Both the position numbers and the translations under genes were made by a program. The notes under the pieces are model-generated. The model was not told the origin of the DNA. It ran no database searches and saw only the letters and a program-made list of their open reading frames with translations. A DNA stretch of 64,000 nucleotides, from assembly GCA_900318035.1 (NCBI GenBank), contig ONJC01000001.1:29413-93412 (forward strand), written 5' to 3'. Source of the DNA: an uncultured Methanobrevibacter sp. Its GTDB lineage: Archaea; Methanobacteriota; Methanobacteria; Methanobacteriales; Methanobacteriaceae. This document shows positions 36,495 to 45,128 of the stretch, in pieces (the stretch's first letter is position 1; every line of letters starts with the position of its first letter).

Positions 36495-37168
36495 CTTTCA
36501 TATTCAGTCAAATCATCTACTCTAAATTGTTTGAAGGCTCTTTTACGCCTCATGCAACTTTCACAAACGCCACAATGTTTGTTTCCACCTTTATAACAAG
36601 AATAACTTAATTCCATTGGGGCACCAACTTCAATTCCTAATTTCACTATTTCTTCTTTGGTCAAATCGATAGCTGGTGCTTCAATTTTAATATTGTCCGG
36701 AGAGCCGACATCAATCAGCTCATTAAATTTATTTAAAAACTCTTTTGAATTGTCTGGAAATGTTGCAGCCTCTTCCTTGTCCCATCCGACAATTATTGCC
36801 TCGGCACCAATGCTTTCAGCATATGAAACCGCAATTGAAGTAAATACCATATTTCTCGCAGGAACCCAAACGCTGCTTGCGCTTTCGCCGGATTTTTCCA
36901 AATCATCAAGATCCTCAACATTAACGTCGGGGATTTCCTCATCGGTATTCAGACTGGAGGTGCTGATTTTGGAAAGCCACGGCAGGTCAATCACTTCATG
37001 TGTCCAATTCATTTTAGCACATATCTCTTTTGCGGCTTTCAATTCCCTTTCGAATGCTTTTTGCCCGTAATTGAACGTTATTGCATGGATTTGACAGTCT
37101 TTAGCAAATGCGCTTGTTGCAACGCAGCAGTCAAGACCTCCTGAGAAAACGGAAATCGCCTTTTTCAT
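36491..37168 (-). CDS. queC: 7-cyano-7-deazaguanine (preQ0) synthase QueC
   Basis: It makes preQ0, the precursor of archaeosine in tRNA. It has 225 residues. The PP-loop is SGGLD near the N-terminus and the zinc site consists of Cys in YSCYKGG and CGVCESC. The ARN and GWDKEE blocks are typical of QueC. It starts at ATG 37168, overlapping the end of larC by 4 bp (ATGA), indicating a larC-queC operon with coupled translation. Convergent with the VWA gene. Confidence 0.95.
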   Translation of the reverse strand: MKKAISVFSGGLDCCVATSAFAKDCQIHAITFNYGQKAFERELKAAKEICAKMNWTHEVIDLPWLSKISTSSLNTDEEIPDVNVEDLDDLEKSGESASSVWVPARNMVFTSIAVSYAESIGAEAIIVGWDKEEAATFPDNSKEFLNKFNELIDVGSPDNIKIEAPAIDLTKEEIVKLGIEVGAPMELSYSCYKGGNKHCGVCESCMRRKRAFKQFRVDDLTEYES

Positions 37169-38334
37169 ATTATCATCTCCTTGACTTTTCTTAAAGGCAG
37201 TCCGCTGTCTTCAGCTATTCTTTTCAAATCATCGTATTCCGGTCTTTCGGAGATTATCTCGCCGTTAATGTATGCTATTTTAAATGTAACCTCATAATCC
37301 TTGCCGTTAATGTTAAATGTTTTTTTGACAAATTCCCTTTTTGCTATTCCTCGGTGCAGGTTTGGCGTAATCCTGATGCCCAGCGTTCCGACTTCCTTGA
37401 ATATCACGTCAATCAGATGTTCTCTGTTTTTGCGGGCAGAAATTACCTTTAAAAGACTTCCCTGGCGGTTTTTCTTCATTATTATTGGTGTAATCGACAA
37501 GTCGCTTGCTCCTTCATCCATGAGCCTGTCAAACAGATATCCAATTTCCTCTCCTGTTAAATGGTCGATGTTTGTTTCTATAACGTCAATTTCATCGCTT
37601 TCAGCCATGTCGGAACTTTTTATTATTCTTAAGACGTTCGGATGGTCAAAGTCTTTCCTTCCTGCTCCGTAAGCTGCCTTTTCAGGTTTGATGAGCGGGA
37701 TGAACTCTTTAATCTCATCACAGATTTCCGCATAAATTGCACTTCCGGTAGGTGTTGCAAGTTCTGATTCAACAGGACCTCCAACCATTTTGGCATCCTT
37801 CAGGATTTCCACAACTGCAGGCGCCGGAACAGGTATTGTCCCGTGGGCAGTATTTACTCTTCCTCCTCCGACGGCTATAGGCAATCCTATGATTTTCTGT
37901 TTGTCGAGATTGAGTGAGTAGTATGCATATATTGACCCGATTACATCAGCTACCGCATCACTTGCTCCGACTTCATGAAAGTGTATCTCATCCAAGCTTT
38001 TGCCGTGGACCTTCGCTTCGGCCTCTCCGATTCTTTCAAATACTTTCAGTGAAGTTTCCTTAACCTTCTCATCCAAGTCAAGACTTTCAATTTTTGCGAT
38101 AAATTCGGGATATGGAATTGCCGGTTTGTTTTCAATCATTTCCACATGGCAAAAAGTCGAATCGATGCCGTGCTTAACCACTTTTTCGAATGTAACTTCG
38201 ACTTTTCCAAATTCTTCAGCTGATTTTTCCATTATTTCTTTTAAATTGTTAGGATTGGCGCCCAAATCTACTAATGCGCCAATTATCATATTTCCAGCTA
38301 TTCCACTGGATTGCGGGTCAATAATAATTGTCAT
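37165..38334 (-). CDS. larC: LarC-type nickel insertion protein (DUF111)
   Basis: The family inserts nickel into the pyridinium-3,5-bisthiocarboxylic acid mononucleotide (nickel-pincer) cofactor. It has 389 residues in a single uninterrupted frame. Typical blocks: ID..SSGIAGNM at the N-terminus, HFHEVGASDAVADVIG, and VNTAHGTIPVPAPAVVEIL, plus the C-terminal Ni-chelatase part. LarB and LarE are not in the window, and the neighbouring PP-loop enzyme is QueC rather than LarE. Start ATG 38334. Known NPN enzymes (lactate racemase family) would be the clients; none is seen here. Confidence 0.92.
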   Translation of the reverse strand: MTIIIDPQSSGIAGNMIIGALVDLGANPNNLKEIMEKSAEEFGKVEVTFEKVVKHGIDSTFCHVEMIENKPAIPYPEFIAKIESLDLDEKVKETSLKVFERIGEAEAKVHGKSLDEIHFHEVGASDAVADVIGSIYAYYSLNLDKQKIIGLPIAVGGGRVNTAHGTIPVPAPAVVEILKDAKMVGGPVESELATPTGSAIYAEICDEIKEFIPLIKPEKAAYGAGRKDFDHPNVLRIIKSSDMAESDEIDVIETNIDHLTGEEIGYLFDRLMDEGASDLSITPIIMKKNRQGSLLKVISARKNREHLIDVIFKEVGTLGIRITPNLHRGIAKREFVKKTFNINGKDYEVTFKIAYINGEIISERPEYDDLKRIAEDSGLPLRKVKEMII

Positions 38335-38419
38335 AATATAATTCCATTTAGCATTTGTTAATATAAATTTAAATTAAATGATTAATATAGTATATGTATT
38401 AATCGTCTCGGGTCATAAT

Positions 38420-39499
38420 ATGGAAAGTAAGATAAGTGTCATCAAAAAAGATTATGGAATTTGCATTAACAATCCGGATTATTTTTTAGCTTTCAGCGAC
38501 TTTACGGTAAGTGACGGCATTGACATTGTTGAAAATGTCAATATCCTGAATGCAAAGGATGAGTTTGAATCCACTGCCAAAAGGGCCGAAGCCTTCAATC
38601 AGCTTCAGGGTTCCTATATTGCACAGGCGTCCGATTCTTTGGATTATTTTGTAAATACCTATGCTGATTTGACCATTTTTACTTTTCTCTCAAATGATGT
38701 TGTAATTGAAGATTTCACAGACGAACTGAAAGTTGCCAACTCTCCAAAAGGATTCAGGGATGCAAGAATTAACATAAATCATATTATTTTCATTGACAAG
38801 GCAATAGCTCCTCGTGACCTGCTTAAGATATTCAAAATCGCCACGGATGCCCGAGCAAAAGTTCTGGCCAACATGGCAATACCTTTACATATTCAAAATA
38901 TCTTAAACAAGAATGACTTTTTAGCAATTCTTTCAAATGTCAACGGTGACGGAAAGGTTTTAGACATAAACAACGCATTATATGACAGGATTGACATTGG
39001 CGATTTAAAAACAAGAATCGAAGATGCAATCGAGATAAGCATTGAGGACGCATTTGAAAAAATGGATTTGACTTTCGGAATCCTGGATTACTTCGTATCG
39101 GAAGGAATACTCATCGGGGATTTGGTGGAAGCCGGACTTGAACTGGCCGATGACGTTGAAATAACCGAAGATTTGAAAGCCAAACTTGAAGCGCAGATTC
39201 TAAAATCATTGACAGACATCAATGTCATTGCACTTTTGGTGGCCGCAATGAGAACAGAACAGGATTTGACCGGAAAACACATAAGGGAAGTTGACGTAGC
39301 AGACGACCCGGATTATTTCCACACAGATGAGGTTTTGGGTTTTGCCATTGCAAACCAGATTGCAGGAACCAAGGGAGCATTTAACTTTAAAAGATACAGA
39401 CATGAAAAACCTGGCATCATTTACGGATTGCCTCCGATGCTTGATGATATTTTCGCAGGTCTTATTGCCGGATGCATGTCAAAAATATTTGAGGAATAA
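38420..39499 (+). CDS. CobZ/PgpA-family C-terminal domain protein, probable alpha-ribazole phosphatase
   Basis: A 359-residue protein. The C-terminal ~90 residues ([28 protein letters not shown]... ending [11 protein letters not shown]) match the PgpA/CobZ fold, whose DD motif (MLDDIFAG) is catalytic. CobZ of Methanosarcina removes phosphate from alpha-ribazole-5'-phosphate in B12 synthesis. The following gene is cobS, 2 bp away, which strongly supports the B12 role. The N-terminal ~260 residues are not recognised; some archaeal CobZ proteins are fused to a CbiZ amidohydrolase, but I cannot see that domain's motifs. Start ATG 38420; GGTCATAAT precedes it. Confidence 0.75.
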   Translation: MESKISVIKKDYGICINNPDYFLAFSDFTVSDGIDIVENVNILNAKDEFESTAKRAEAFNQLQGSYIAQASDSLDYFVNTYADLTIFTFLSNDVVIEDFTDELKVANSPKGFRDARININHIIFIDKAIAPRDLLKIFKIATDARAKVLANMAIPLHIQNILNKNDFLAILSNVNGDGKVLDINNALYDRIDIGDLKTRIEDAIEISIEDAFEKMDLTFGILDYFVSEGILIGDLVEAGLELADDVEITEDLKAKLEAQILKSLTDINVIALLVAAMRTEQDLTGKHIREVDVADDPDYFHTDEVLGFAIANQIAGTKGAFNFKRYRHEKPGIIYGLPPMLDDIFAGLIAGCMSKIFEE

Positions 39500-39501
39500 A
39501 A

Positions 39502-40284
39502 ATGGAAAATGATGATTACTTTGAAGATGAAGAGTTCTCCCCTATCAGGTCACTATTAGGGCTTTTGACATTCTCAACAATACTTCCAATCAATGTGTTC
39601 ACGTCAATTGAGTATATGACCAAGCTTACATGGTGCTGGCCGTTTTTACATATTTTTATTGGGATTCTGGCAGCGGCATGCGGGTATGTTTCAATCGAGT
39701 TTTTACATTTGAATTCATTTTTCACAGCAGCTATCGTTTATGCGTTTTTAATGATCATTACCGGTTACAACCATCTTGACGGTGTAATGGACATGGCGGA
39801 TGGAGTCATGGTTCACGGGCCTCCGGAAAAGAAAATAAGAATCATGAAAGACCCGTCAGTCGGAGCTGGAGGGGTTGCAACATTATTTTTGGTGGCGAGC
39901 CTGACAATTGCAGGTTTGTATAGCATCCTTGATTACAACTTTATTTTCGGCATCATAATTTGTGAGATGACTGCAAAAACATCTCTGCTTACAACTGCAC
40001 TGTTGTCCAAGCCTCTGACTCCTGGAATTGGCAGTTATTTCATGAAAGAAACTACTGTGTCAAACTATCTTGTATCAACATTGATAATTGCAGTAATCGC
40101 ATTGCTTTTGGGCAATTTTGTCGGTTTGATGGGTGTTATCGGTGCCATCGTCAGCGGTTTGCTGATTGCAGTAATCGCAAGGCGCAATTTTGTTTTGGCC
40201 AACGGTGATGTATTGGGAATGAGTAATGAGGTCGGTAGGTTATTCTCTTTATTGTTCATGTCAGTTGTCTTATTTTACTTATAA
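39502..40284 (+). CDS. cobS: Adenosylcobinamide-GDP ribazoletransferase (cobalamin synthase)
   Basis: An integral membrane enzyme (260 residues) that joins adenosylcobinamide-GDP and alpha-ribazole (phosphate) to complete the corrinoid. Hallmarks: NHLDGVMDMADGVM (Asp-rich Mg site), RIMKDPSVGAGGV, and several hydrophobic segments. An acidic N-terminal extension (ENDDYFEDEEF) precedes the first membrane helix. Start ATG 39502, 2 bp after the CobZ-like stop. Methanogens need corrinoid for Mtr methyltransferase. Confidence 0.93.
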   Translation: MENDDYFEDEEFSPIRSLLGLLTFSTILPINVFTSIEYMTKLTWCWPFLHIFIGILAAACGYVSIEFLHLNSFFTAAIVYAFLMIITGYNHLDGVMDMADGVMVHGPPEKKIRIMKDPSVGAGGVATLFLVASLTIAGLYSILDYNFIFGIIICEMTAKTSLLTTALLSKPLTPGIGSYFMKETTVSNYLVSTLIIAVIALLLGNFVGLMGVIGAIVSGLLIAVIARRNFVLANGDVLGMSNEVGRLFSLLFMSVVLFYL

Positions 40285-40330
40285 CTTATTTTTACAACTT
40301 AAAATCAATATTGAAGTTTAATTTGCGATT

Positions 40331-40342
40331 ATTTTATATATT
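40331..40342 (+). promoter_or_regulatory. TATA box of the candidate small RNA
   Basis: ATTTTATATATT is centred about 27 bp before the base of the predicted terminal stem at 40364, the usual archaeal TATA-to-start distance. Confidence 0.5.
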
Positions 40343-40363
40343 TGGTAGTTTATAATTAGTATT

Positions 40364-40484
40364 GGTGAGATTGGCCATGAGCCCCCCTTTTCAATACATG
40401 TTTTTTTACCACAAAATTTTCTTGAAATTAATTTCTATTACCTCCCTAAAAATTTTTTGAATGTGGCCATCTCGCCCTATTTTT
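40364..40484 (+). ncRNA. Candidate structured small RNA, ~120 nt
   Basis: A 245-bp gap between cobS and the aTrm56 gene contains GGTGAGATTGGCCA (40364-40377) and TGGCCATCTCGCC (40464-40476), which form a 13-bp stem with one bulged U and one G-U pair, closing a loop of about 86 nt. A TATA box lies ~27 bp upstream of the 5' arm and a T5 run (40480-40484) follows the 3' arm directly. The loop is AU-rich except for GCCCCCC (40380-40387) and ACCTCCC (40439-40446), C-rich stretches able to pair with GGAGG ribosome binding sites. It does not match 5S, SRP, RNase P or tRNA. Strand is inferred from the promoter and T-run. Confidence 0.6.
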
Positions 40485-40529
40485 AGTAATTTTTAAATAT
40501 TTTTACAATTTAATCTAATAATTGATAGT

Positions 40530-41069
40530 ATGAATGTTAATGTTTTAAGATTGGATCACAGATTGAAAAGGGATACTCGTATTACAACTCACGTGTGCTT
40601 AACTGCCCGTGCATTTGGAGCCAGTAAAATATATCTTGCAGGAGAACGTGACAACAGGCTCATGGAGAATGTTAAAGACACCGCTTCCAGATTTGGAGGA
40701 AATTTCGAAATAGAATATACGGAAAGTGCAATGGGTGTCATAAACAGATGGAAAGCTGACGGTGGAAAAGTGGTTCACCTGACAATGTACGGTTCGCAGG
40801 CTCATGAAATTGCACCTGAAGTGAGAGAAGATGGTTCCGACATTTTAATTGTTGTCGGCGGTGCCAAGGTTCCCGGAAAAGTATATAAGGCGGCTGACTG
40901 GAATGTTTCAGTGACTACACAGCCCCACTCTGAAGTATCCTCACTGGCTGTATTTCAGCACTTGCTGATGGACGGTAAGGAATTTGAGTTGGAATTTGAA
41001 AATCCGGTTCTTGAAGTCATTCCTACAGCCCACGGCAAAACAGTTAATGTTCATGATGAAAACCGTTAG
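40530..41069 (+). CDS. tRNA (cytidine(56)-2'-O)-methyltransferase, aTrm56
   Basis: A SPOUT-class enzyme (179 residues) that methylates the ribose of C56 in archaeal tRNAs. The N-terminus VNVLRLDHRLKRDTRITTHVCLTARAFGA is diagnostic, and the trefoil-knot SAM site is VVGGAKVPGKVYKAADWNVSV followed by TQPHSEVSSLAVF. Start ATG 40530 after TTGATAGT, with no strong ribosome binding site. The 3' end overlaps the convergent DUF763 gene by 4 bp. Confidence 0.92.
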   Translation: MNVNVLRLDHRLKRDTRITTHVCLTARAFGASKIYLAGERDNRLMENVKDTASRFGGNFEIEYTESAMGVINRWKADGGKVVHLTMYGSQAHEIAPEVREDGSDILIVVGGAKVPGKVYKAADWNVSVTTQPHSEVSSLAVFQHLLMDGKEFELEFENPVLEVIPTAHGKTVNVHDENR

Positions 41070-42160
41070 GAGATGAAATCATCCAATCTCTTAATGGCCT
41101 TTAATTTCTCTTCTTTTTTTATGCGTGCCTGGTCAAGGGCATCTCTTATGGTTTCGATTGAATTGTCATAGACTTCACGGTCAACAGGATATGGAAAACC
41201 GTCCTTTCCTCCGTGTGTAAAGCTGTATTTTACAGGATCCTTCCAGCTTGCAGGCTCGCCGTAGACCAGATCTGATATTAATGCCAATGCCCTTATCTTT
41301 TTAGGTCCGATTCCCTGAAGCAATATCAGTTCCTCATAGTTTTCAGGCTGAATCTCCCACGCCTTGGTCAGGATTTCAAATTCCTTGTCTGAAATGTCCA
41401 TGTCCAAAACGGGATGGTGGGCAGGCATGGTGAAGTCTTCTAGAAGCAGTTGATTGTCTTTTCTTTTGAAATATTGCCTTAAATGGTTTGGATTATCATT
41501 AATTAAATCTACACTTATTTTTTGAGCTTCCTTGCTGTCTTCTGATGGCATATTCAGTGTCTGAGGTGTCATCTGGTCACATGAAATTCCGCTGTGGGGG
41601 TCATTGAGCAAATCATCAACTTCGCTGCCGAGCCAGTGATACCTTCTTGCATATTTGTTTTGGGTGTTGAGGCCCTGCTGGACAACTGCCCAGTCTCCCT
41701 TTTCAGTAATGAAGAAATTGTGCTGGTATAATGTGTATCCGTCCTGAATGCATGAGTTGTCGATTTTAGCCGATAGTTTACTTGTCTCAACCAGCTTTTC
41801 GGTTGTTTTGGTTTTCAGGTTAAACACTTCTCCTGCGTGTTCAATTCCTTGTGGTGTTTTTCTGGATTTGGCACCTTTGCCTCCGGTTAAATAGATTCCA
41901 TGCTCTTCAGGGTCAAGTGATGCCTTAAGGGCACCTAAAGTCGTTGTTGTTGTTCCTGAGGAGTGCCAGTCAAAGCCCAAAACGCAGGAGAACGCCTGAA
42001 ACCAGTATGGATTTGAGATACGATTCAGAAATTCGTTTATGCTGTACTCTTCAATGATGACGCTGGCCAAAGCTCCGGATAGGTCGACCATTCTAGTAAA
42101 AAGCCAGCTAGGCGGATGACCTCCATGTAGCGGCAGATTGACTGCACCTCTTCTTTGCAT
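41066..42160 (-). CDS. DUF763 family protein
   Basis: A 364-residue conserved protein of unknown function. The N-terminus MQRRGAVNLPLHGGHPPSWLF and the segment GFDWHSSGTTTTTLGALK are signatures of DUF763. A helix-hairpin-helix-like motif, LLQGIGPKKIRALALIS, lies near residue 285, suggesting DNA or RNA contact. Start ATG 42160; no clear ribosome binding site. Its occurrence in thermophilic and DNA-repair contexts in other genomes is known, but the biochemical role is not. Confidence 0.88.
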   Translation of the reverse strand: MQRRGAVNLPLHGGHPPSWLFTRMVDLSGALASVIIEEYSINEFLNRISNPYWFQAFSCVLGFDWHSSGTTTTTLGALKASLDPEEHGIYLTGGKGAKSRKTPQGIEHAGEVFNLKTKTTEKLVETSKLSAKIDNSCIQDGYTLYQHNFFITEKGDWAVVQQGLNTQNKYARRYHWLGSEVDDLLNDPHSGISCDQMTPQTLNMPSEDSKEAQKISVDLINDNPNHLRQYFKRKDNQLLLEDFTMPAHHPVLDMDISDKEFEILTKAWEIQPENYEELILLQGIGPKKIRALALISDLVYGEPASWKDPVKYSFTHGGKDGFPYPVDREVYDNSIETIRDALDQARIKKEEKLKAIKRLDDFIS

Positions 42161-42380
42161 GGGTTATTATATATTTTTTATAAATAATAGTGTTTTGCCG
42201 AGAGCAGATGATGAGTATTTTCATCTGTTTCAATATAAATCATTCAGTATTTTCCAATAAAAGTAAAAAATATGTTCTAATTTATTTTAAAGAGTAAATT
42301 AAATAATTTAATTTCTACTTAACTATAAATATTGTATAAAATAAAATTATTTTTATAGTATTTTATAGGAGGAAATAAAT

Positions 42381-45056
42381 TTGCTAAAGAAAAAATTCAT
42401 TCTGATGGCTATTCTTGTAAGTCTGCTTGCAATCTCAGCCGTTAACGCAAGTGAAGATGTCAGCAATAGCACTATAGCATCAGATATTGATGATTCGGTT
42501 TTAGAATTAAATGCAATCTCCGATTCCACTATTGAATCAGCGGACAACGAAATAAATTTTGATGGGAACGAGGAAAATAACACGTTACAATCAACTGATG
42601 ATGACATTTATTCATTCGTCGATGATGACGCATGGTTTAATGACAAGATTATATGGTATGATGGGGATTGGGATAATGTTAAATTCTCATCTTTTGAGTA
42701 TGTAGATGATCTTGAAAATCCTGAAAACATTACTTTGTTATTGATATGTGAAGATAATCCCGTTGCAAATGTTGATTTGGCTTTTTTAAACGATTATGAC
42801 AATAAGATTACTAAATTAACTACAGATTCTGATGGGATTGCAGTATATAATATTCCATTCAATGTTAAGCAATTTTCATTTTGCGTAAGTTTTTGGCATG
42901 ATGAAAATCATATGATCAGTTGTGTGGATGTTGGTCCAAATATGATTTATTCATTTGATTTGCAAACCTGGAACAATACCAACTGGAATGAAACAGAGCA
43001 TAATAATCAATCTTCTGTTGTTAATGACACTTACACTAATGGTACTTTCACTGAATTGCAGAATTTGGTTGATAGTGTCCCTGCAGGTTCTATAATATAT
43101 TTAGAAAATGATTATAACATTGAAAAAGAGTTTTATGAGGGTTATGGTCGTCATTTTGATGGAATAATCATATCAAAAAGTTTAACTATTGACGGTAGGG
43201 GGCATACAATAAATGGTCATGGAGGAGTAACTGTTAACATATTTACTATTCCTGTTGATGTGCAGGTTACATTAAAAAACATGATATTGGAAAATGGCTC
43301 TCGTGCGATTACTTCTGTTTCAAATTTAAACGTTATTAATTGTACATTCGCTCATAATGCAAAACTTGATGGAGAAGGTGGTGCAATATATTGTGAAGGA
43401 AAATTAACAGTTGAAAATTCAAATTTCACGGATAATACTGCAGTTTATATTGGTACAGATTATCGTTTCAGAGGAGGTGCAATAATCTGTGGAAAAGAAT
43501 CAACCATTTTCAATTCTACTTTTGAGAATAATACTGCAGATTTGGGAAGTGCAGTTTCGGGATTTCATTCGGGGGATGTAACTTTAACTGACTGTACATT
43601 CTATAAAAATTATGGTTGGGATAATGGTCGATTGCTGATTGATAACTATCTAATAACTAATGGTAATGCAATAAATTGCAGATTCATGGATTACAAATCT
43701 TCAGATGATATTGTAGTTGGAAATATTCAGAATTGCACATTTGCAGGAGATTCTATTTTGTCCACAAATGATGTTACTAAGTTCTATGGCAGTTCTGATA
43801 AATTACATATTAATTTGGTTGACAGTCTCGGAAATGGGATAGGAAACGTTGATGTTGATGTGAATATAGGTGGCAAAACTTCAACTGTTAAAACAGATTC
43901 TGAAGGTCATGCCAGTGTTGATTTGGATTTAGGGGTTGGAAGTTATGATGTGGTTTTAAGTTATCAGGACATTTCAACAACTTCTAAAGTCACTGTAAAA
44001 TCAACAATAATGGCCAATGATGTGGCGGGCACTTATTCAAACGCTAAAGCTACTGCCACATTTTTGGGGACTGATGGAAAGGCTTTGGCTTCTAATAAGG
44101 TCACCTTTAAAATCAACGGTAAGGATTACGCTGCAAATACCAACTCCAACGGTGTTGCAACTGCAAATATTCCTTTGGGTGCAGATACTTACACTGTAAC
44201 TGCAGTAAATCTGGTTAATAATGAAGAAAAACAGTTCAGATTGTTGATTTCAAAAACCAGTTCTAAAATTGTCTTGTCTTCCTCTCAAAACAATGGTGTT
44301 GTCACTTTAACTGCTGCATTAACACCTTCAAGTGCTACAGGCAATGTTGCTTTCAATATTAATGGTCAAAATAAGTATGTTGCAGTTAAGAGTGGTGTGG
44401 CTACATTAACACTCACGGATTTGGAGCCTGCAAACTATGAAGTCATCGCAAATTACAATGGGGACAGTAACTTAAACGCATCCTCATCAAACGCTGTGAC
44501 TTTTCCTGTTGAGGATGTTTACCTTATTTTAACTGCAAATGACCTTACCAAAACATACGGTACAGGTAACAAGTTGGTGGTTAACCTGGTTGACAATAAA
44601 GGAAATGCAATAGCTGATGCTGATGTTAATGTGCTCATAAGCGAGGTATCAAAAACAATAAGGACTGATGCTAACGGTCAGGCAACCCTGGCTATCAGTA
44701 ACGCTCCTGGAACTTACAATGCAGTAATAACATATGCAAATGTACAAAAAACTGCTAAAATCACTGTCAAAAAGGCAACTCCAAAGATTACTGCAAAAGC
44801 AAAAACAATAAAACTCAAAGACAAAAACAAAAAATACACAGTAACTCTTAAAAACAACAAAAAGCTCATAAACAGTGCAACCGTTAAGATTACTGTAAAC
44901 AAGAAAACCTACACTGCCAAAACCAAAAATGGTGTTGCTACCTTTAAACTTAAAAAATTAACCAAGAAAGGCAAGTATACTGCAACGGTCAAGTATACTG
45001 GCAACAAATACTATAAGGCGGCAAAATCAGTGAAAGTTAAAATTACTGTTAAGTAG
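42381..45056 (+). CDS. Secreted adhesin-like protein with beta-helix and Ig-like repeats (copy A)
   Basis: An 891-residue exported surface protein. A signal peptide (LKKKFILMAILVSLLAISAVNA) is read from a TTG start with GGAGG 9 bases upstream. Residues ~220-460 show right-handed beta-helix repeats (GGAIYCEGKLTVENSNFTDN type); ~460-800 hold several Ig-like modules of about 85 residues (e.g. KVTFKINGKDYAANTNSNGVA). The last ~90 residues are a Lys-rich Ig-like domain ending KVKITVK, likely to bind the acidic wall; no membrane anchor is present. The next gene is a close paralogue 72 bp downstream. Typical of Methanobrevibacter adhesin-like proteins. Confidence 0.9.
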   Translation: MLKKKFILMAILVSLLAISAVNASEDVSNSTIASDIDDSVLELNAISDSTIESADNEINFDGNEENNTLQSTDDDIYSFVDDDAWFNDKIIWYDGDWDNVKFSSFEYVDDLENPENITLLLICEDNPVANVDLAFLNDYDNKITKLTTDSDGIAVYNIPFNVKQFSFCVSFWHDENHMISCVDVGPNMIYSFDLQTWNNTNWNETEHNNQSSVVNDTYTNGTFTELQNLVDSVPAGSIIYLENDYNIEKEFYEGYGRHFDGIIISKSLTIDGRGHTINGHGGVTVNIFTIPVDVQVTLKNMILENGSRAITSVSNLNVINCTFAHNAKLDGEGGAIYCEGKLTVENSNFTDNTAVYIGTDYRFRGGAIICGKESTIFNSTFENNTADLGSAVSGFHSGDVTLTDCTFYKNYGWDNGRLLIDNYLITNGNAINCRFMDYKSSDDIVVGNIQNCTFAGDSILSTNDVTKFYGSSDKLHINLVDSLGNGIGNVDVDVNIGGKTSTVKTDSEGHASVDLDLGVGSYDVVLSYQDISTTSKVTVKSTIMANDVAGTYSNAKATATFLGTDGKALASNKVTFKINGKDYAANTNSNGVATANIPLGADTYTVTAVNLVNNEEKQFRLLISKTSSKIVLSSSQNNGVVTLTAALTPSSATGNVAFNINGQNKYVAVKSGVATLTLTDLEPANYEVIANYNGDSNLNASSSNAVTFPVEDVYLILTANDLTKTYGTGNKLVVNLVDNKGNAIADADVNVLISEVSKTIRTDANGQATLAISNAPGTYNAVITYANVQKTAKITVKKATPKITAKAKTIKLKDKNKKYTVTLKNNKKLINSATVKITVNKKTYTAKTKNGVATFKLKKLTKKGKYTATVKYTGNKYYKAAKSVKVKITVK

Positions 45057-45128
45057 ATGCCAATTGCATCTGCTCTTTTATTATTTAAAGAAAAATAAGA
45101 TTATTTAGTTAAAAATGGGGGAATTAAT

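Noticed and set aside
40364..40484. Candidate RNA considered as 5S rRNA, SRP RNA, RNase P RNA or a C/D guide
   Set aside because: Length and terminal stem are superficially like 5S, but the interior is AU-rich without 5S loops; it is too short for SRP or RNase P and has no C/D boxes.
42205..42227. CAGATGA...TCATCTG hairpin with a C-box-like ATGATGA, considered as a C/D guide RNA
   Set aside because: No matching D box and C'/D' pair, and no clear promoter or terminator.
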